From the IMG/VR virus record IMGVR_UViG_3300027896_000068, positions 1 through 47,678 of that record: DNA of 47,678 bases. One strand, 5' to 3'. Under the pieces are notes generated by a model. That model saw only the letters and a list, made by a program, of their open reading frames with translations. It was not told where the DNA came from and did no database searches. Position numbers and translations under genes: made by a program. Numbering within the stretch: position 1 is the stretch's first letter; the number at the start of each line of letters is the position of its first letter. This stretch comes from a virus. Shown here piece by piece: positions 6,848-14,753 of the stretch.

Positions 6848-7435
6848 TCACTTCTTGCCGTTCAACATTTTCTGGACATCTCCCATTGGAATAGAGTTGG
6901 CCAAAAGATCATTTTTCGCACTACTCGACTTTGTACTCCCGAAAAAGAACTGAAGAACCATTCCGAAGCCAGAGGCCAGGGTGCCTAGGAGCATAAAGAG
7001 AACCGGCTGAGCATCTTCTACGAAAACGGTGGTACGCATTAAAGCATAGATGATAGCGAAAAAACCAACCACGACGACCCAGGCCAGAACGTAGAGATTG
7101 TAATCGGTATGACCTGTCGCCTTCTCATGTTCGATCTGGCGGGTACGGGCGCCCGCGACATCTGCCAAGGCGGCCATGAACTCTTCTTTGTCCGCTTGCC
7201 GCATGGCCATCTGGAAATTATAATCCAGCGCCTTTGCCTTTAGGGCGAAGTCGGGATCGGCACTTATGGCAGCGTGGATCTCATCCGGAGTCGGGTCTTC
7301 TTTGGTAATCCCGAGCATCCCGGCCAACACCTTGACGCCCATGCCGATGGTAGCTCCCGCTGGTCCACCGATCGCAGCTCCGACCATCGGGGCCGCTCCA
7401 GTAATTAATTTAGCAATATCTTGCCAGGTTGCCAT
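6848..7435 (-). CDS. Holin of the 3-TM superfamily
   Basis: The 195-residue protein starts at ATG 7435 (ribosome site AGAGGAAATA); its A is the last base of the endolysin stop (TAATG). Hydrophobic segments lie near residues 10-45 (GAAPMVGAAIGGPAGATIGM), 120-140 (YVLAWVVVVGFFAIIYAL) and 145-165 (VLFMLLGTLASGFGMVLQFF), ending in FFGSTKSSSAK. Segment spacing, the central charged helix (QMAMRQADKEEFMAALADVA) and the FGS-T/S-K-S tail match the phage/GTA 3-TM holin family. It would permeabilise the inner membrane to release the endolysin. Confidence 0.82.
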   Translation of the reverse strand: MATWQDIAKLITGAAPMVGAAIGGPAGATIGMGVKVLAGMLGITKEDPTPDEIHAAISADPDFALKAKALDYNFQMAMRQADKEEFMAALADVAGARTRQIEHEKATGHTDYNLYVLAWVVVVGFFAIIYALMRTTVFVEDAQPVLFMLLGTLASGFGMVLQFFFGSTKSSSAKNDLLANSIPMGDVQKMLNGKK

Positions 7436-7860
7436 TATTTCCTCTGTGCATATTTGGGAAGAAAAATTACCTGCTGAGGATGTCGAGAATCGGTAGCTGT
7501 ATCCGCATGAAGCCAAACATCCCCCACTTCTATCCGGTTGAATTGCGCCAGCAAGAGGCCAAGCAAGACGAACCGCTTGTGCGAATCCGTGCAGGCAATA
7601 TCTGCGGCCTCTCCCACTTTCTTGTCCGTGGTCAGGTGGGCCGAATCCGGTTCGCCTCCAACTTCGGCATTGTGCTTTTCACATCGGCACACACAATTCA
7701 GGGTGAGTCCTTCTTTAAAAACCGCAAAGTATTGATCCCGGACCACCTGTAATTTGCACATTAGCGTCAAACTCACCAGATCGATGCCACAGCATTTGCA
7801 CTTCACTTCTTCCCGAGAGAAGTTAGCCGTGATCATATTACCCACTTGCATTGTTCCCAT
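7435..7860 (-). CDS. Endolysin, M15-type zinc D-Ala-D-Ala peptidase
   Basis: This 141-residue protein has the M15 zinc-site pattern: SAHLTTDKKVGEAADIA (His...Asp) near residue 90 and LHAD near residue 118. The N-terminal segment ANFSREEVKCKCCG and the recurrent LQVVRDQYF helix are typical of this single-domain peptidase. It should cut peptidoglycan cross-links or stem peptides. No signal peptide is present, so it needs the adjacent holin. Start ATG 7860 follows GGGGGGAGGAAAAG. It overlaps the gene ahead by 23 bp and the holin by 1 bp, forming a tight lysis cassette. Confidence 0.87.
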   Translation of the reverse strand: MGTMQVGNMITANFSREEVKCKCCGIDLVSLTLMCKLQVVRDQYFAVFKEGLTLNCVCRCEKHNAEVGGEPDSAHLTTDKKVGEAADIACTDSHKRFVLLGLLLAQFNRIEVGDVWLHADTATDSRHPQQVIFLPKYAQRK

Positions 7861-8041
7861 CTTTTCCTCCCCCCACTAAAATATCTATGGCCTTCTTCAA
7901 ACACTCTTCTGCGTTGAAAAATGCCCTATTGCCTTCGGCTGACATATTTTCCATAGTAGGAAGATATTTTTTTTGCGCCCGCTTGAGCCAACCGGAAGCG
8001 CCATGCAATTTATTCAGGAGAATCGCTTCCTTTTCCGTCAT
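7838..8041 (-). CDS. Small helical protein in the lysis cassette
   Basis: This 67-residue protein begins MTEKEAILLNKLHGASGWLK. Its ATG at 8041 overlaps the stop of the preceding gene (TAATG), which is preferred over the longer frame to 8065. It looks helical, with many Lys and Glu and a Gly-rich tail. No family is recognised. Position between a small membrane protein and the endolysin suggests a lysis-accessory role, from context only. Confidence 0.6.
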   Translation of the reverse strand: MTEKEAILLNKLHGASGWLKRAQKKYLPTMENMSAEGNRAFFNAEECLKKAIDILVGGGKDGNNASG

Positions 8042-8283
8042 TAAAATTTTCCGGTAAAAAGCCACTTGGCTGCTACGACAGCTCCCGCCCCAATAAAACC
8101 GAACATTCCCGATACCGTCATGTTGCTTGCTTTGTTTTTCTGGACCATCGTAAAAATATCTTGCGTGTTCTGTAAATTGACCATCAACAAGTCAAATAAA
8201 ATATTGTGTTGTGTCTTATCGTCTGCACATGAAAACGTTGCCTTATCTGGCAGCGGTAGTTTAATTTGTTCTCGCTCATCCAT
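8041..8283 (-). CDS. Small membrane protein at the head of the lysis cassette
   Basis: This 80-residue protein begins MDEREQIKLPLPDKATFSCA. It has a soluble, helical N-terminal two-thirds (DLLMVNLQNTQDIFTMVQKN) and a single C-terminal hydrophobic segment (GMFGFIGAGAVVAAKWLF). The topology recalls tail-anchored phage proteins such as some antiholins or holin partners, but no motif proves it. An upstream TTG codon at 8286 could also start it; no strong ribosome site is visible for either. Confidence 0.6.
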   Translation of the reverse strand: MDEREQIKLPLPDKATFSCADDKTQHNILFDLLMVNLQNTQDIFTMVQKNKASNMTVSGMFGFIGAGAVVAAKWLFTGKF

Positions 8284-8331
8284 CAAAAAATACGCTATCG
8301 GCTACATCGGCCCCGATCCTTTCCGGTTATT

Positions 8332-8697
8332 TTATTCATCCATGCAATCAACTACGGTTGCGTTTGCAGTCCCTCCAGCCCATGCCGGGGTGATCGTGAA
8401 AGAACCAACAAAGTCCGGAACGGGAAGAAGGAAATCAAGATTCCCGGTCACAATTTTGTACGTCTGCGCAGTCACCGTAATTTGATCGGTCGCGGATATA
8501 AAGACCGGAGCATATGTATCCGTGCTTAAGCCTCTGTCTGCTTTTGGCACATAGGCAACCGACAGGGTAACGTAAGATCCACCAGACCCTGGGGTATGTT
8601 TAACGAGTACCCTCACCCCTTTTTTGGTCGCCGGGCAGACATGCGTGAGAACATTTGTCCCAACCGGATCTGTTCGGGATGTTAAAAGATTCGACAT
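8332..8697 (-). CDS. Small virion-associated beta-rich protein, paralogue 2 of 3
   Basis: This 121-residue protein begins MSNLLTSRTDPVGTNVLTHV. It is a close relative of the next gene (8707-9078), sharing SRTDP, THxCPA, KADxGLST and a DQITVTxQT strand, and a more distant one of the gene at 521-871. The arrangement suggests a tandem duplication plus a transposed third copy at the far end of the late cluster. Likely a small decoration or tail protein; function is inferred from context. ATG 8697 follows a weak AGGAGT. Confidence 0.7.
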   Translation of the reverse strand: MSNLLTSRTDPVGTNVLTHVCPATKKGVRVLVKHTPGSGGSYVTLSVAYVPKADRGLSTDTYAPVFISATDQITVTAQTYKIVTGNLDFLLPVPDFVGSFTITPAWAGGTANATVVDCMDE

Positions 8698-8706
8698 GAT
8701 TTACTC

Positions 8707-9078
8707 CTATTGATCCATAAAATCGATGACGCAAACGCTGGTATCCCCACCCGTAAAGGTAGGAGTAATTTCAACCGCAGCCGCATAATCCGGAATTGGA
8801 ATCGGGATCACAAAGTTTCCCTCGGGAACCGTGAAGGTCTGGACCGTTACCGTAATTCGGTCAGCGACAGCCAGAAAGGACATTTGATACAGGTTTGTAC
8901 TTAATCCCTTATCTGCTTTCGGCAAAAAGGCGATGGCAAGGCTTATTGTCGAATTCCCATTCCCGGCGGTATATTTCACCAATGCCATCGTGCTATTCTT
9001 GATGGCCGGGCAGATATGGGTCACGATGCCGCCCGACACCGGATCGGTTCGAGACGTGAATGAATTGGCAGCAGGCAT
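8707..9078 (-). CDS. Small virion-associated beta-rich protein, paralogue 3 of 3
   Basis: This 123-residue protein begins MPAANSFTSRTDPVSGGIVT. It aligns with the 8332-8697 protein along its length (KADKGLST against KADRGLST, ADRITVTVQTF against TDQITVTAQTY) and ends in the shared acidic DFMDQ tail. A clear AAGGAGTAGTC ribosome site precedes ATG 9078. High Thr, Val and Ile content points to a beta-sandwich. No enzymatic motif is visible. Confidence 0.7.
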   Translation of the reverse strand: MPAANSFTSRTDPVSGGIVTHICPAIKNSTMALVKYTAGNGNSTISLAIAFLPKADKGLSTNLYQMSFLAVADRITVTVQTFTVPEGNFVIPIPIPDYAAAVEITPTFTGGDTSVCVIDFMDQ

Positions 9079-9087
9079 GACTACTCC

Positions 9088-9252
9088 TTATGACTTCTTT
9101 CGATCCACATAATGCGTAGGACCGGCTACGGTATGGCCACCACGGGGACCTGCCTTGGGCACCACGGCGACATGTTTATATTCGCCTGGGGCCGTCTTGA
9201 CGGTTCGCCAGCGTTTGGCGCCCCCTCGGGCCTTGATTTCTTTCTCGGGCAT
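9088..9252 (-). CDS. Small basic virion-associated protein
   Basis: This 54-residue frame begins MPEKEIKARGGAKRWRTVK and contains AVVPKAGPRGGHTVAG near its end. It is rich in Arg, Lys and Gly. Short proteins with a Lys-Ala-Gly-Pro-Arg-Gly-Gly-His-Thr-Val-Ala-Gly core are frequent near phage portal genes, though their role is not established. The start follows AGAGGG, and the stop TAA precedes the next ribosome site AAGGAG directly, fitting the operon. Confidence 0.65.
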   Translation of the reverse strand: MPEKEIKARGGAKRWRTVKTAPGEYKHVAVVPKAGPRGGHTVAGPTHYVDRKKS

Positions 9253-9254
9253 GA

Positions 9255-9539
9255 TTACGGACCCTCTTGTTTACTTCCGGGCATCTGTGTGCCTTCCGGA
9301 CCCTTGAGCGCGTTGATACCGGAGAACTCACGGGAGCCCTTCAGCTTGTCGTTCGGGGCGTAGGTGTGTTTGGGCAGGCCACCGCTTTTCTTGGAGTCGT
9401 GCGCAGCCACGGTATCCTGTTTGACTACTCCGCCGGCGGGCAGACTCGCGCTGTAGGGTTTGGAGGACTGTTGTTTGAACACGCCGCTTTCTTTACTCCC
9501 GCGGCCACCTTCGACTGAACTGATTTTCACGTCTGGCAT
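9255..9539 (-). CDS. Small low-complexity late protein
   Basis: This 94-residue protein starts MPDVKISSVEGGRGSKESGV and is rich in Gly, Ser, Lys and Pro with no hydrophobic core, so it is probably disordered. An AAAGGAGAGTACC ribosome site precedes ATG 9539. It is packed tightly between neighbours (stop TAA, then ATG after TC). No family recognised; an internal virion or assembly-linker role is possible. Confidence 0.6.
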   Translation of the reverse strand: MPDVKISSVEGGRGSKESGVFKQQSSKPYSASLPAGGVVKQDTVAAHDSKKSGGLPKHTYAPNDKLKGSREFSGINALKGPEGTQMPGSKQEGP

Positions 9540-9673
9540 GGTACTCTCCTTTTGGGCTTAGATTCTTCGTATGGGTACAGCAAAACAAAAGCGGTATGAC
9601 GAAAACAGTTTTCTCCTGGATTCAATCGGGCCAATGGCCTACCACAAGTTTTACAAAGGCGCTTTCTTCTCAT
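9527..9673 (-). CDS. Small zinc-finger-like late protein
   Basis: This 48-residue frame begins MRRKRLCKTCGRPLARLNPG and contains C-x2-C-x12-C-x2-H, followed by a helix and a basic tail. The Cys/His spacing and the CGRPLARLNPGE phrase are common in tiny phage proteins next to portal genes. It overlaps the next gene's start by 13 bp and the preceding gene's end by 23 bp. A longer frame to 9730 exists, but it would overlap the upstream gene more. Confidence 0.6.
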   Translation of the reverse strand: MRRKRLCKTCGRPLARLNPGENCFRHTAFVLLYPYEESKPKRRVPCQT

Positions 9674-9902
9674 TTTTCCCGGCCAACTTATCGAGTTCTT
9701 CCATGGCCCGTTCAACTCTAAGTTCTTCAATTATTCCATCCACAGCAACGGCCTTGCCCGCATGTCTCTCGATCTGATCTTTTGGCACTCGATGAAACGT
9801 ACCGCAGATATTCGCCAGCTTCATCTTGAGATGTTCCCGGACGATCTCAAAATCCGGGTTGCCTTGAAGACTGAAGACTGCTTTCCAAAAACGCTCGTCC
9901 AT
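9651..9902 (-). CDS. Small hypothetical late protein downstream of the portal gene
   Basis: This 83-residue protein begins MDERFWKAVFSLQGNPDFEI. It looks alpha-helical, with a charged C-terminus (ELDKLAGKNEKKAPL). Its ribosome site GCGAGGTAACGC includes the portal stop codon, so the two genes are translationally coupled. Similar short helical proteins beside portals have been linked to head assembly in other phages, but no motif is diagnostic here. Confidence 0.65.
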   Translation of the reverse strand: MDERFWKAVFSLQGNPDFEIVREHLKMKLANICGTFHRVPKDQIERHAGKAVAVDGIIEELRVERAMEELDKLAGKNEKKAPL

Positions 9903-9905
9903 GCG

Positions 9906-12080
9906 TTACCTCGCGTTGAACTGGCGAAAATCTTGTCCCTGAGATGGTTGCCCACTGACATCAAGTGCCCGGGCATTTGGCTGCGACGGTTGCCCCATAT
10001 TACCCGGTTGTGGTGCCCCGGGCTGTCCCGGGGCTGGGGGTATGGGGTTCTCGGGGTTATCTGGTAATAGTTTGTCCGGATCAAGATCAAGGGCCTTCCC
10101 TGCGTCTTCCAGGAGATACTTCCGGCCCTGTTTGCCCATGATGGCCGCATCCATCGGATTATTGGTCATCTGTAAGAATTCGGTTCTACGAATGGCTTGC
10201 TGCTCCTTGGCGATCAGGCTCGCCGATCCTTTGGCATTGATGGCGTAATCCGGGATGATACCGATGTCTTTCTCCGTCTCGATGGTCAATTCGAATTGGG
10301 CGGTAACAGAAGGTTCGATAATCTTCCGATCGATGCTCTTGATCACGGCCTTGATTCCCCGGGAGGCCTGGCTAATCAACATCGACATGCCCGAAGCGGT
10401 ATTTCCCCCACCGCCTACTTGTGTGTCGCCATGTGCATAGGCGGGGATTCCGCAATACTCGTCAGCCTTCTTATTGAAGAACTCGTAAGCGTTGATAAGT
10501 CGCTCGGTGACGATTGGGGGTGCCCAGAACGTAACGGCTGGCGTATTGAGCATTGCCTCATTTTTCGTGAGCCAGACGCGCCAGGGCCAGATTTTGGTCG
10601 CTTCCCCGGGCGATAAACGGTCCGAATCAACTTCGACTTGGGGACCACTAGCGATACCGATGTTATGCAGAATGGCCCGAAAACATGCATTACAAGCTCT
10701 TTGAATATCGGCAATAAGCTCTGGTAGGCCGTCTCCCCAAAAGACGCCTGGGATTTCTTTGAAACTGGCTTTGTAGAATGCTTTTTTACCGAGCGGGTTT
10801 TCATTGAGTGTCGCCTTGATGACGTGCGCACCGATCAGCCACGCCACGATATCGTATTGTTTTAGGGGTTCGATCCCTTTATCGTGCATCCCCCAGTCGA
10901 CGAGAAGGCTGCCCGGCACGTTACCCCAATATTCCAGGCAGTCGATTTTCTCGTTCATCCACATGGACCATTGCTGCTTGACCTGGATCTGCATCAGCTC
11001 TGCGGCAATTCGGGTCCACTCACGCAGGCCATTCCGGGCGTGTTCCGCGAGCACGGCATCAATCTCATCATCGTTAAATCCCGGTAAACCTTTCAGCTTT
11101 TCGAGTTGAGATCTACGAATCGAAATCTTATCGATGAGGTCTCCGTCGTTGATGTCGATCGAATCGACGGCCGGGTAGATGTTCCACGCGGAACGCCATT
11201 CATATTTCGCAATCTGCTTTTCCTCATACTTGATCTTGAATCCTTTCGACTCACCACTTTGCTCGACTGTCTTGACGGTCTCCATCCGTTGCACCGGGCC
11301 CTTAATGAACCCGGCCTTTAGCTGGACGATATCAGTCAAGCACTCTTCCAGGGCCGCATACCACCCGCCCTCGATCAGATCGTCATCAACGTGCGACTTT
11401 AGTTTCTCCGTCACGTCTTTGGAGATCTTCTTGAGCATATGGTCCATCTCGGCTTCGAATTCGGGTAGCATCTGCCGGACCATGGAAAAGGCCTGAGTGG
11501 GATCAATTTGCTGGCCGGACTGCGCGGCCGTCATCATCAAAGAAGAGAATGTCTCTTGAATAAATTTGCTCTTGATCTGATTGATGACTGACTGGGGCAG
11601 ATCCGGTTCCGGGGTCGGCTCGATGTCCCAGGGATTGTCATTGGGCTGGATCAGGACTTCCTTGATCCAGGCAATGGCCGACCGGCATTTCGCGTCCGTC
11701 AGCATGGCATAGATAACCGGCGCATCGACCTGTTGAATGGCTGCCAACACGTCAGGCTCATAAATTCCCTGGACCTGTCGAAGATTCATCAACATCTTGT
11801 CTTCGATGGGGATCCGGGCTCGGCAGGCGTTCCACCAGACTTTCCGGATGTGGCCCGCCAGAAGCTTTGTGGCGGCTTCCTCTATTTGCTGAACGCCAGC
11901 CACTTCTTCATCTTTTTTATTCTTGGCCGCCGTCACCTGAGCCGGGGTCTGAATCGCAACCAGGCCAAGGCCAGAAGATTGCGGGCCGCCCATAGAAGCC
12001 GGGCCCCCGGGGGTAGATGCCGGACTTCCCGGGTTGTTCGTCATTGGAGGAGCCATTGGAAGATAGTCGCCAGCAGCCAT
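9906..12080 (-). CDS. Portal protein (head-tail connector)
   Basis: At 724 residues it matches the length of P22-type portals (725). It follows TerL directly and precedes small head genes, the canonical place. Features in order are a disordered Pro/Gly/Ala N-terminus (1-45), a helical wing region with many acidic residues, WRSAWNIYPAVDSIDINDGD around 290-310, a central segment FKEIPGVFWGDGLPELIADI near 450, ending in a Gln/Pro-rich tail (PPAPGQPGAPQPG). The GVFWGxGxPELIxDxQ phrase recurs in portals of this class. It forms the dodecameric ring through which DNA is packaged and ejected. ATG 12080 follows AAGGAATAATTC. Confidence 0.87.
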   Translation of the reverse strand: MAAGDYLPMAPPMTNNPGSPASTPGGPASMGGPQSSGLGLVAIQTPAQVTAAKNKKDEEVAGVQQIEEAATKLLAGHIRKVWWNACRARIPIEDKMLMNLRQVQGIYEPDVLAAIQQVDAPVIYAMLTDAKCRSAIAWIKEVLIQPNDNPWDIEPTPEPDLPQSVINQIKSKFIQETFSSLMMTAAQSGQQIDPTQAFSMVRQMLPEFEAEMDHMLKKISKDVTEKLKSHVDDDLIEGGWYAALEECLTDIVQLKAGFIKGPVQRMETVKTVEQSGESKGFKIKYEEKQIAKYEWRSAWNIYPAVDSIDINDGDLIDKISIRRSQLEKLKGLPGFNDDEIDAVLAEHARNGLREWTRIAAELMQIQVKQQWSMWMNEKIDCLEYWGNVPGSLLVDWGMHDKGIEPLKQYDIVAWLIGAHVIKATLNENPLGKKAFYKASFKEIPGVFWGDGLPELIADIQRACNACFRAILHNIGIASGPQVEVDSDRLSPGEATKIWPWRVWLTKNEAMLNTPAVTFWAPPIVTERLINAYEFFNKKADEYCGIPAYAHGDTQVGGGGNTASGMSMLISQASRGIKAVIKSIDRKIIEPSVTAQFELTIETEKDIGIIPDYAINAKGSASLIAKEQQAIRRTEFLQMTNNPMDAAIMGKQGRKYLLEDAGKALDLDPDKLLPDNPENPIPPAPGQPGAPQPGNMGQPSQPNARALDVSGQPSQGQDFRQFNAR

Positions 12081-12091
12081 GAATTATTCCT

Positions 12092-13543
12092 TTATGCCCA
12101 CGCCTGAGACGGCGGAGGCGTTTGACTTACTGCCCCACCGGTAGCGAATCCAGACTTCTCGTACATCCTCATTCCCCGCTCGATCGCCATCACGGCATAC
12201 TGAAGAGCTTCGTGGGGATGCGAGCAAGCGTTCTTCTCGGCCGCATCGGAGTATATTTCCTCACCCGAGATTTGAAGGCGGCGCCTCTTGTACTCTCCAT
12301 TGAACCCTTTGCGCAATAATTTGCAGGATGGATCTAGCTGCAAGGCAGGCCCGCCCTCAACCTGTCGAATAAGAAAATTGTCAACTGAGCTAAACCGCGG
12401 CTCCAAGGCATTCGTCCACGCCTGTTTCACATTGAAGCCACAGTTTTTTAATTCGATGATGCAGGAAAGCGTTTCGTCGATCTCAGACCGATTCCGCCCG
12501 GCCGGGTCACAACTTGAAATATGTTTCCATCCGGGATAGTTCCCGTTTAGAAAAGGCTTCACAACGTTCTGCGCCAGGGTCCGGATCCCCATCTCGGTAG
12601 CGCACAGCTCATGCAGGATATTCAGTTTACCTTTGGGGGTGTACTGGAGGAGTACACAAGCTGGCGTCAGGCCGAAGTCCCAACCGAGAATGAAAGGTAG
12701 GCCCTGAATTGGCTTAATTGTCTCTTTAGCACAGTGTACGGAGTCAAGGTAATTCGTGTAGATAACCTTACCTTCCCGAACGTACCCATACTGGCCATCG
12801 ACATAGACCGAGATGAACTGGGAATCCTTGCCGATGCAAAAATCTTGATAATAATTCCGGGGAAGGTGCGAAAGATTTTCAGCGTTAGGCCCTCTCCCCG
12901 ACGGTTGATGAAAGTAGGCATACTTCTCCTGGAAGATGAAATTATTTGGAAGATCTTCGACGAACAACTTATAGAACCAATGATCGGTGTCGCAGGGGTT
13001 CGTGTCGGCGATTATCCCGGCCCAGGTTGCCCCGCCGTCCTTCATGGCCGGGTATTGGTTGATCCGGCCGTCCATCGTGTCGAAGATGATCTTGGGGATC
13101 TCCCGGAGTTCGTTGAAATAGGCACCGGTGACTTCCAGGGAGAGAAGGTTTTTGACGTGCTCGGGCTTGTCCAGGGCCCGGAACATGAACTCTGATTCAA
13201 GCATGGTCCCATCGGGCAGCGGGAAGGACATTTGATAATCGGGGTTGGGGTTCTGCCTGTAATGCCCAAAATATTCAGGCGGGAACCAATCGAGGAACGT
13301 CTTGATGGTGGTGTCTTTCAACTCGGGGTAAGTGTTCCTCACCACTGCCCAACGGGTTTTTCGGATTCCACGCGAGTTCGGCTTTTGCTGAAGCGATCTT
13401 CGATACAGCTCAAAGCAAGAAGCACTCGACTTACCACTGCGGAACGGGCCCACAATTACGCGAATCCGCTTATCGCAATTGGAAAAGTTCCGCAGGGTAG
13501 GCGCATCGGAGTAATCAAAATTTACGACGTAGGGTTCTGCCAT
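12092..13543 (-). CDS. terL: Terminase large subunit (packaging ATPase and nuclease)
   Basis: The 483-residue protein shows Walker A VGPFRSGKSSA (about 32-42), Walker B region TGAYFNELREI (about 138-148) and nuclease motifs ILGWDFG (about 286-292), SCDPAG (about 350) and HPHEALQYAVM near 450. The first metal-binding Asp is in GWDFG and the last acidic residue is in HEALQYA. It powers DNA translocation through the portal and cuts the concatemer. Its ATG is fused to the TerS stop as TAATG, showing co-translation with the small subunit. Confidence 0.93.
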   Translation of the reverse strand: MAEPYVVNFDYSDAPTLRNFSNCDKRIRVIVGPFRSGKSSASCFELYRRSLQQKPNSRGIRKTRWAVVRNTYPELKDTTIKTFLDWFPPEYFGHYRQNPNPDYQMSFPLPDGTMLESEFMFRALDKPEHVKNLLSLEVTGAYFNELREIPKIIFDTMDGRINQYPAMKDGGATWAGIIADTNPCDTDHWFYKLFVEDLPNNFIFQEKYAYFHQPSGRGPNAENLSHLPRNYYQDFCIGKDSQFISVYVDGQYGYVREGKVIYTNYLDSVHCAKETIKPIQGLPFILGWDFGLTPACVLLQYTPKGKLNILHELCATEMGIRTLAQNVVKPFLNGNYPGWKHISSCDPAGRNRSEIDETLSCIIELKNCGFNVKQAWTNALEPRFSSVDNFLIRQVEGGPALQLDPSCKLLRKGFNGEYKRRRLQISGEEIYSDAAEKNACSHPHEALQYAVMAIERGMRMYEKSGFATGGAVSQTPPPSQAWA

Positions 13544-14181
13544 TATCTTCCCGTGATATTCACGATGACCATCTGACGGCCCCCCCCGGAGGATCCGCGC
13601 TCTTCTGGAGGCACCGCATCTGCTTCTTCCTGTTGCTGCTTCATCTGTTGCTTTTCGTGAATCCTCGATACGATCCTTCCGCGCAACCTTTCAATAACTT
13701 CGAGTCGGTCTTCGGTGCTTTTTGTGCGCACACCCAGGGTCTTCACATATTCGGGGTCGATTTTAAATTTCCCGGGTTTCTCCGGATCTACAATGAAGAT
13801 TCCTTCCCGGCCAAACTCAATCTCGGAAATCAAACTGTCTACGATCGCCAATACTTTTTTGTCCCGCAGACCATCTTCTTGGTCCCGGATTCTTCCCGCC
13901 CAGTCCCATATTTCTGCCCACTCCCGAATCCCCTTCTCACCAACACGAAAATTCCTGGCCTTGGCGACCTTGTCGAAGGACCGTTCCGGCCCCATATTCA
14001 GATATACTTGGAAGGCTTCTTTCTGGAGCCTGGTTTCAACTTCTGGAATGACGATGGGGGCGGCCGGGGGAAGAACGGGGGAAACAATCTGGACGCTCGG
14101 AGAAAGAGTTATCCCCGAAGTGAAGGCAGGCGGCAGAGCTGTTTGATTAAAATGATTTACGCTTTCGCCAGTTGCGGACAT
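13543..14181 (-). CDS. terS: Terminase small subunit (DNA recognition)
   Basis: The 212-residue protein has a Pro-rich N-terminus and then a homeodomain-like segment EAFQVYLNMGPERSFDKVAK through EWAEIWDWAGRIRDQE (about 55-105), where GPERSFDKVAK and W-x2-R form the recognition helix pair typical of phage small terminases. The middle is helical, and the C-terminus is low complexity (QQQEE, GSSGGG). Position directly before TerL with stop/start overlap supports the call. It should bind the packaging initiation site and load TerL. The AAGAGGTCTCG site precedes ATG 14181. Confidence 0.83.
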   Translation of the reverse strand: MSATGESVNHFNQTALPPAFTSGITLSPSVQIVSPVLPPAAPIVIPEVETRLQKEAFQVYLNMGPERSFDKVAKARNFRVGEKGIREWAEIWDWAGRIRDQEDGLRDKKVLAIVDSLISEIEFGREGIFIVDPEKPGKFKIDPEYVKTLGVRTKSTEDRLEVIERLRGRIVSRIHEKQQMKQQQEEADAVPPEERGSSGGGRQMVIVNITGR

Positions 14182-14414
14182 CGAGACCTCTTATATGCCC
14201 GTTTAAGATGCTGATATGTTGCCCGCCATCCATTGCAAACGATCGTCAGGCTGGCCGCCTCTTGCCGATATTGCGGGCCACCATCGAAAATGCCAATAAA
14301 AACTTTCTGGAGACCATGAAAGATTGCCCGATAAGCCCCCTCCCCTACTGTCGTGTCATTGACGGTCTTCCGGTATGCCTCTCTCCGAATTTCCCTCGCC
14401 CTCGTTCCGTTCAT
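14157..14414 (-). CDS. Small basic protein upstream of TerS
   Basis: This 85-residue protein begins MNGTRAREIRREAYRKTVND and ends KRAYKRSRCPQLAKA. ATG 14414 is chosen because GGGAGGATTTT lies just upstream and because its ATGA overlaps the stop of the membrane-protein gene. It is rich in Arg and Lys and overlaps TerS by 25 bp. No family is recognised; a DNA-related packaging accessory role is possible given the charge and position. Confidence 0.65.
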   Translation of the reverse strand: MNGTRAREIRREAYRKTVNDTTVGEGAYRAIFHGLQKVFIGIFDGGPQYRQEAASLTIVCNGWRATYQHLKRAYKRSRCPQLAKA

Positions 14415-14680
14415 AAAATCCTCCCAATCGAAATAATCCCTATCGATGCCCCCATGCCCCAAACCAGGAACCCGATATCGATTGCACCATCCCAGAAAAA
14501 CGGCTGACCTTCCTCTTTAGGATCGAGCCAGACTTCTTTCGGAATCATGTAAACGAATCCGGCACCTACTCCCCACCAATAAACTCCCAGCAGGGATTGA
14601 GACACAAAGCAAAGGACCGCTCCCAAGAGAAAATGCCCGGCCTGAGCAAGAAACTGCGTCGATAGCATCCATGAACCCAT
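14411..14680 (-). CDS. Small membrane protein, first late gene
   Basis: This 89-residue protein begins MGSWMLSTQFLAQAGHFLLG. Hydrophobic stretches occur around 10-30 (AQAGHFLLGAVLCFVSQSLL), 33-48 (YWWGVGAGFVYMIP) and 65-88 (AIDIGFLVWGMGASIGIISI), suggesting two or three membrane spans. It is the first gene after the putative leftward promoter at 14726-14753. No strong ribosome site is visible. The Q-A-G-H-F-L-L-G phrase is reminiscent of small phage membrane proteins, but function is unknown. Confidence 0.6.
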   Translation of the reverse strand: MGSWMLSTQFLAQAGHFLLGAVLCFVSQSLLGVYWWGVGAGFVYMIPKEVWLDPKEEGQPFFWDGAIDIGFLVWGMGASIGIISIGRIL

Positions 14681-14725
14681 TAGAAATAAACCATTGGTGT
14701 ATCAAACTTACCACAATATGAATCC

Positions 14726-14753
14726 ATTCTACAACACTTGATGTATTTTTCAA
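14726..14753 (-). promoter_or_regulatory. Candidate leftward late promoter
   Basis: The minus strand reads TTGAAA, a 16-base spacer, then TAGAAT, about 45 bp before the first late gene. The spacer contains ATACATCAAGTGT, a degenerate copy of the operator-like TTTTGGTGTAT word found at other promoters in this window. Fits a sigma-70-type promoter under phage repressor or activator control. Confidence 0.55.

Noticed and set aside
9527-9730. 67-residue version of the small zinc-finger gene
   Set aside because: The shorter start at 9673 reduces overlap with the upstream gene and leaves the Cys/His motif at a natural distance from the N-terminus.
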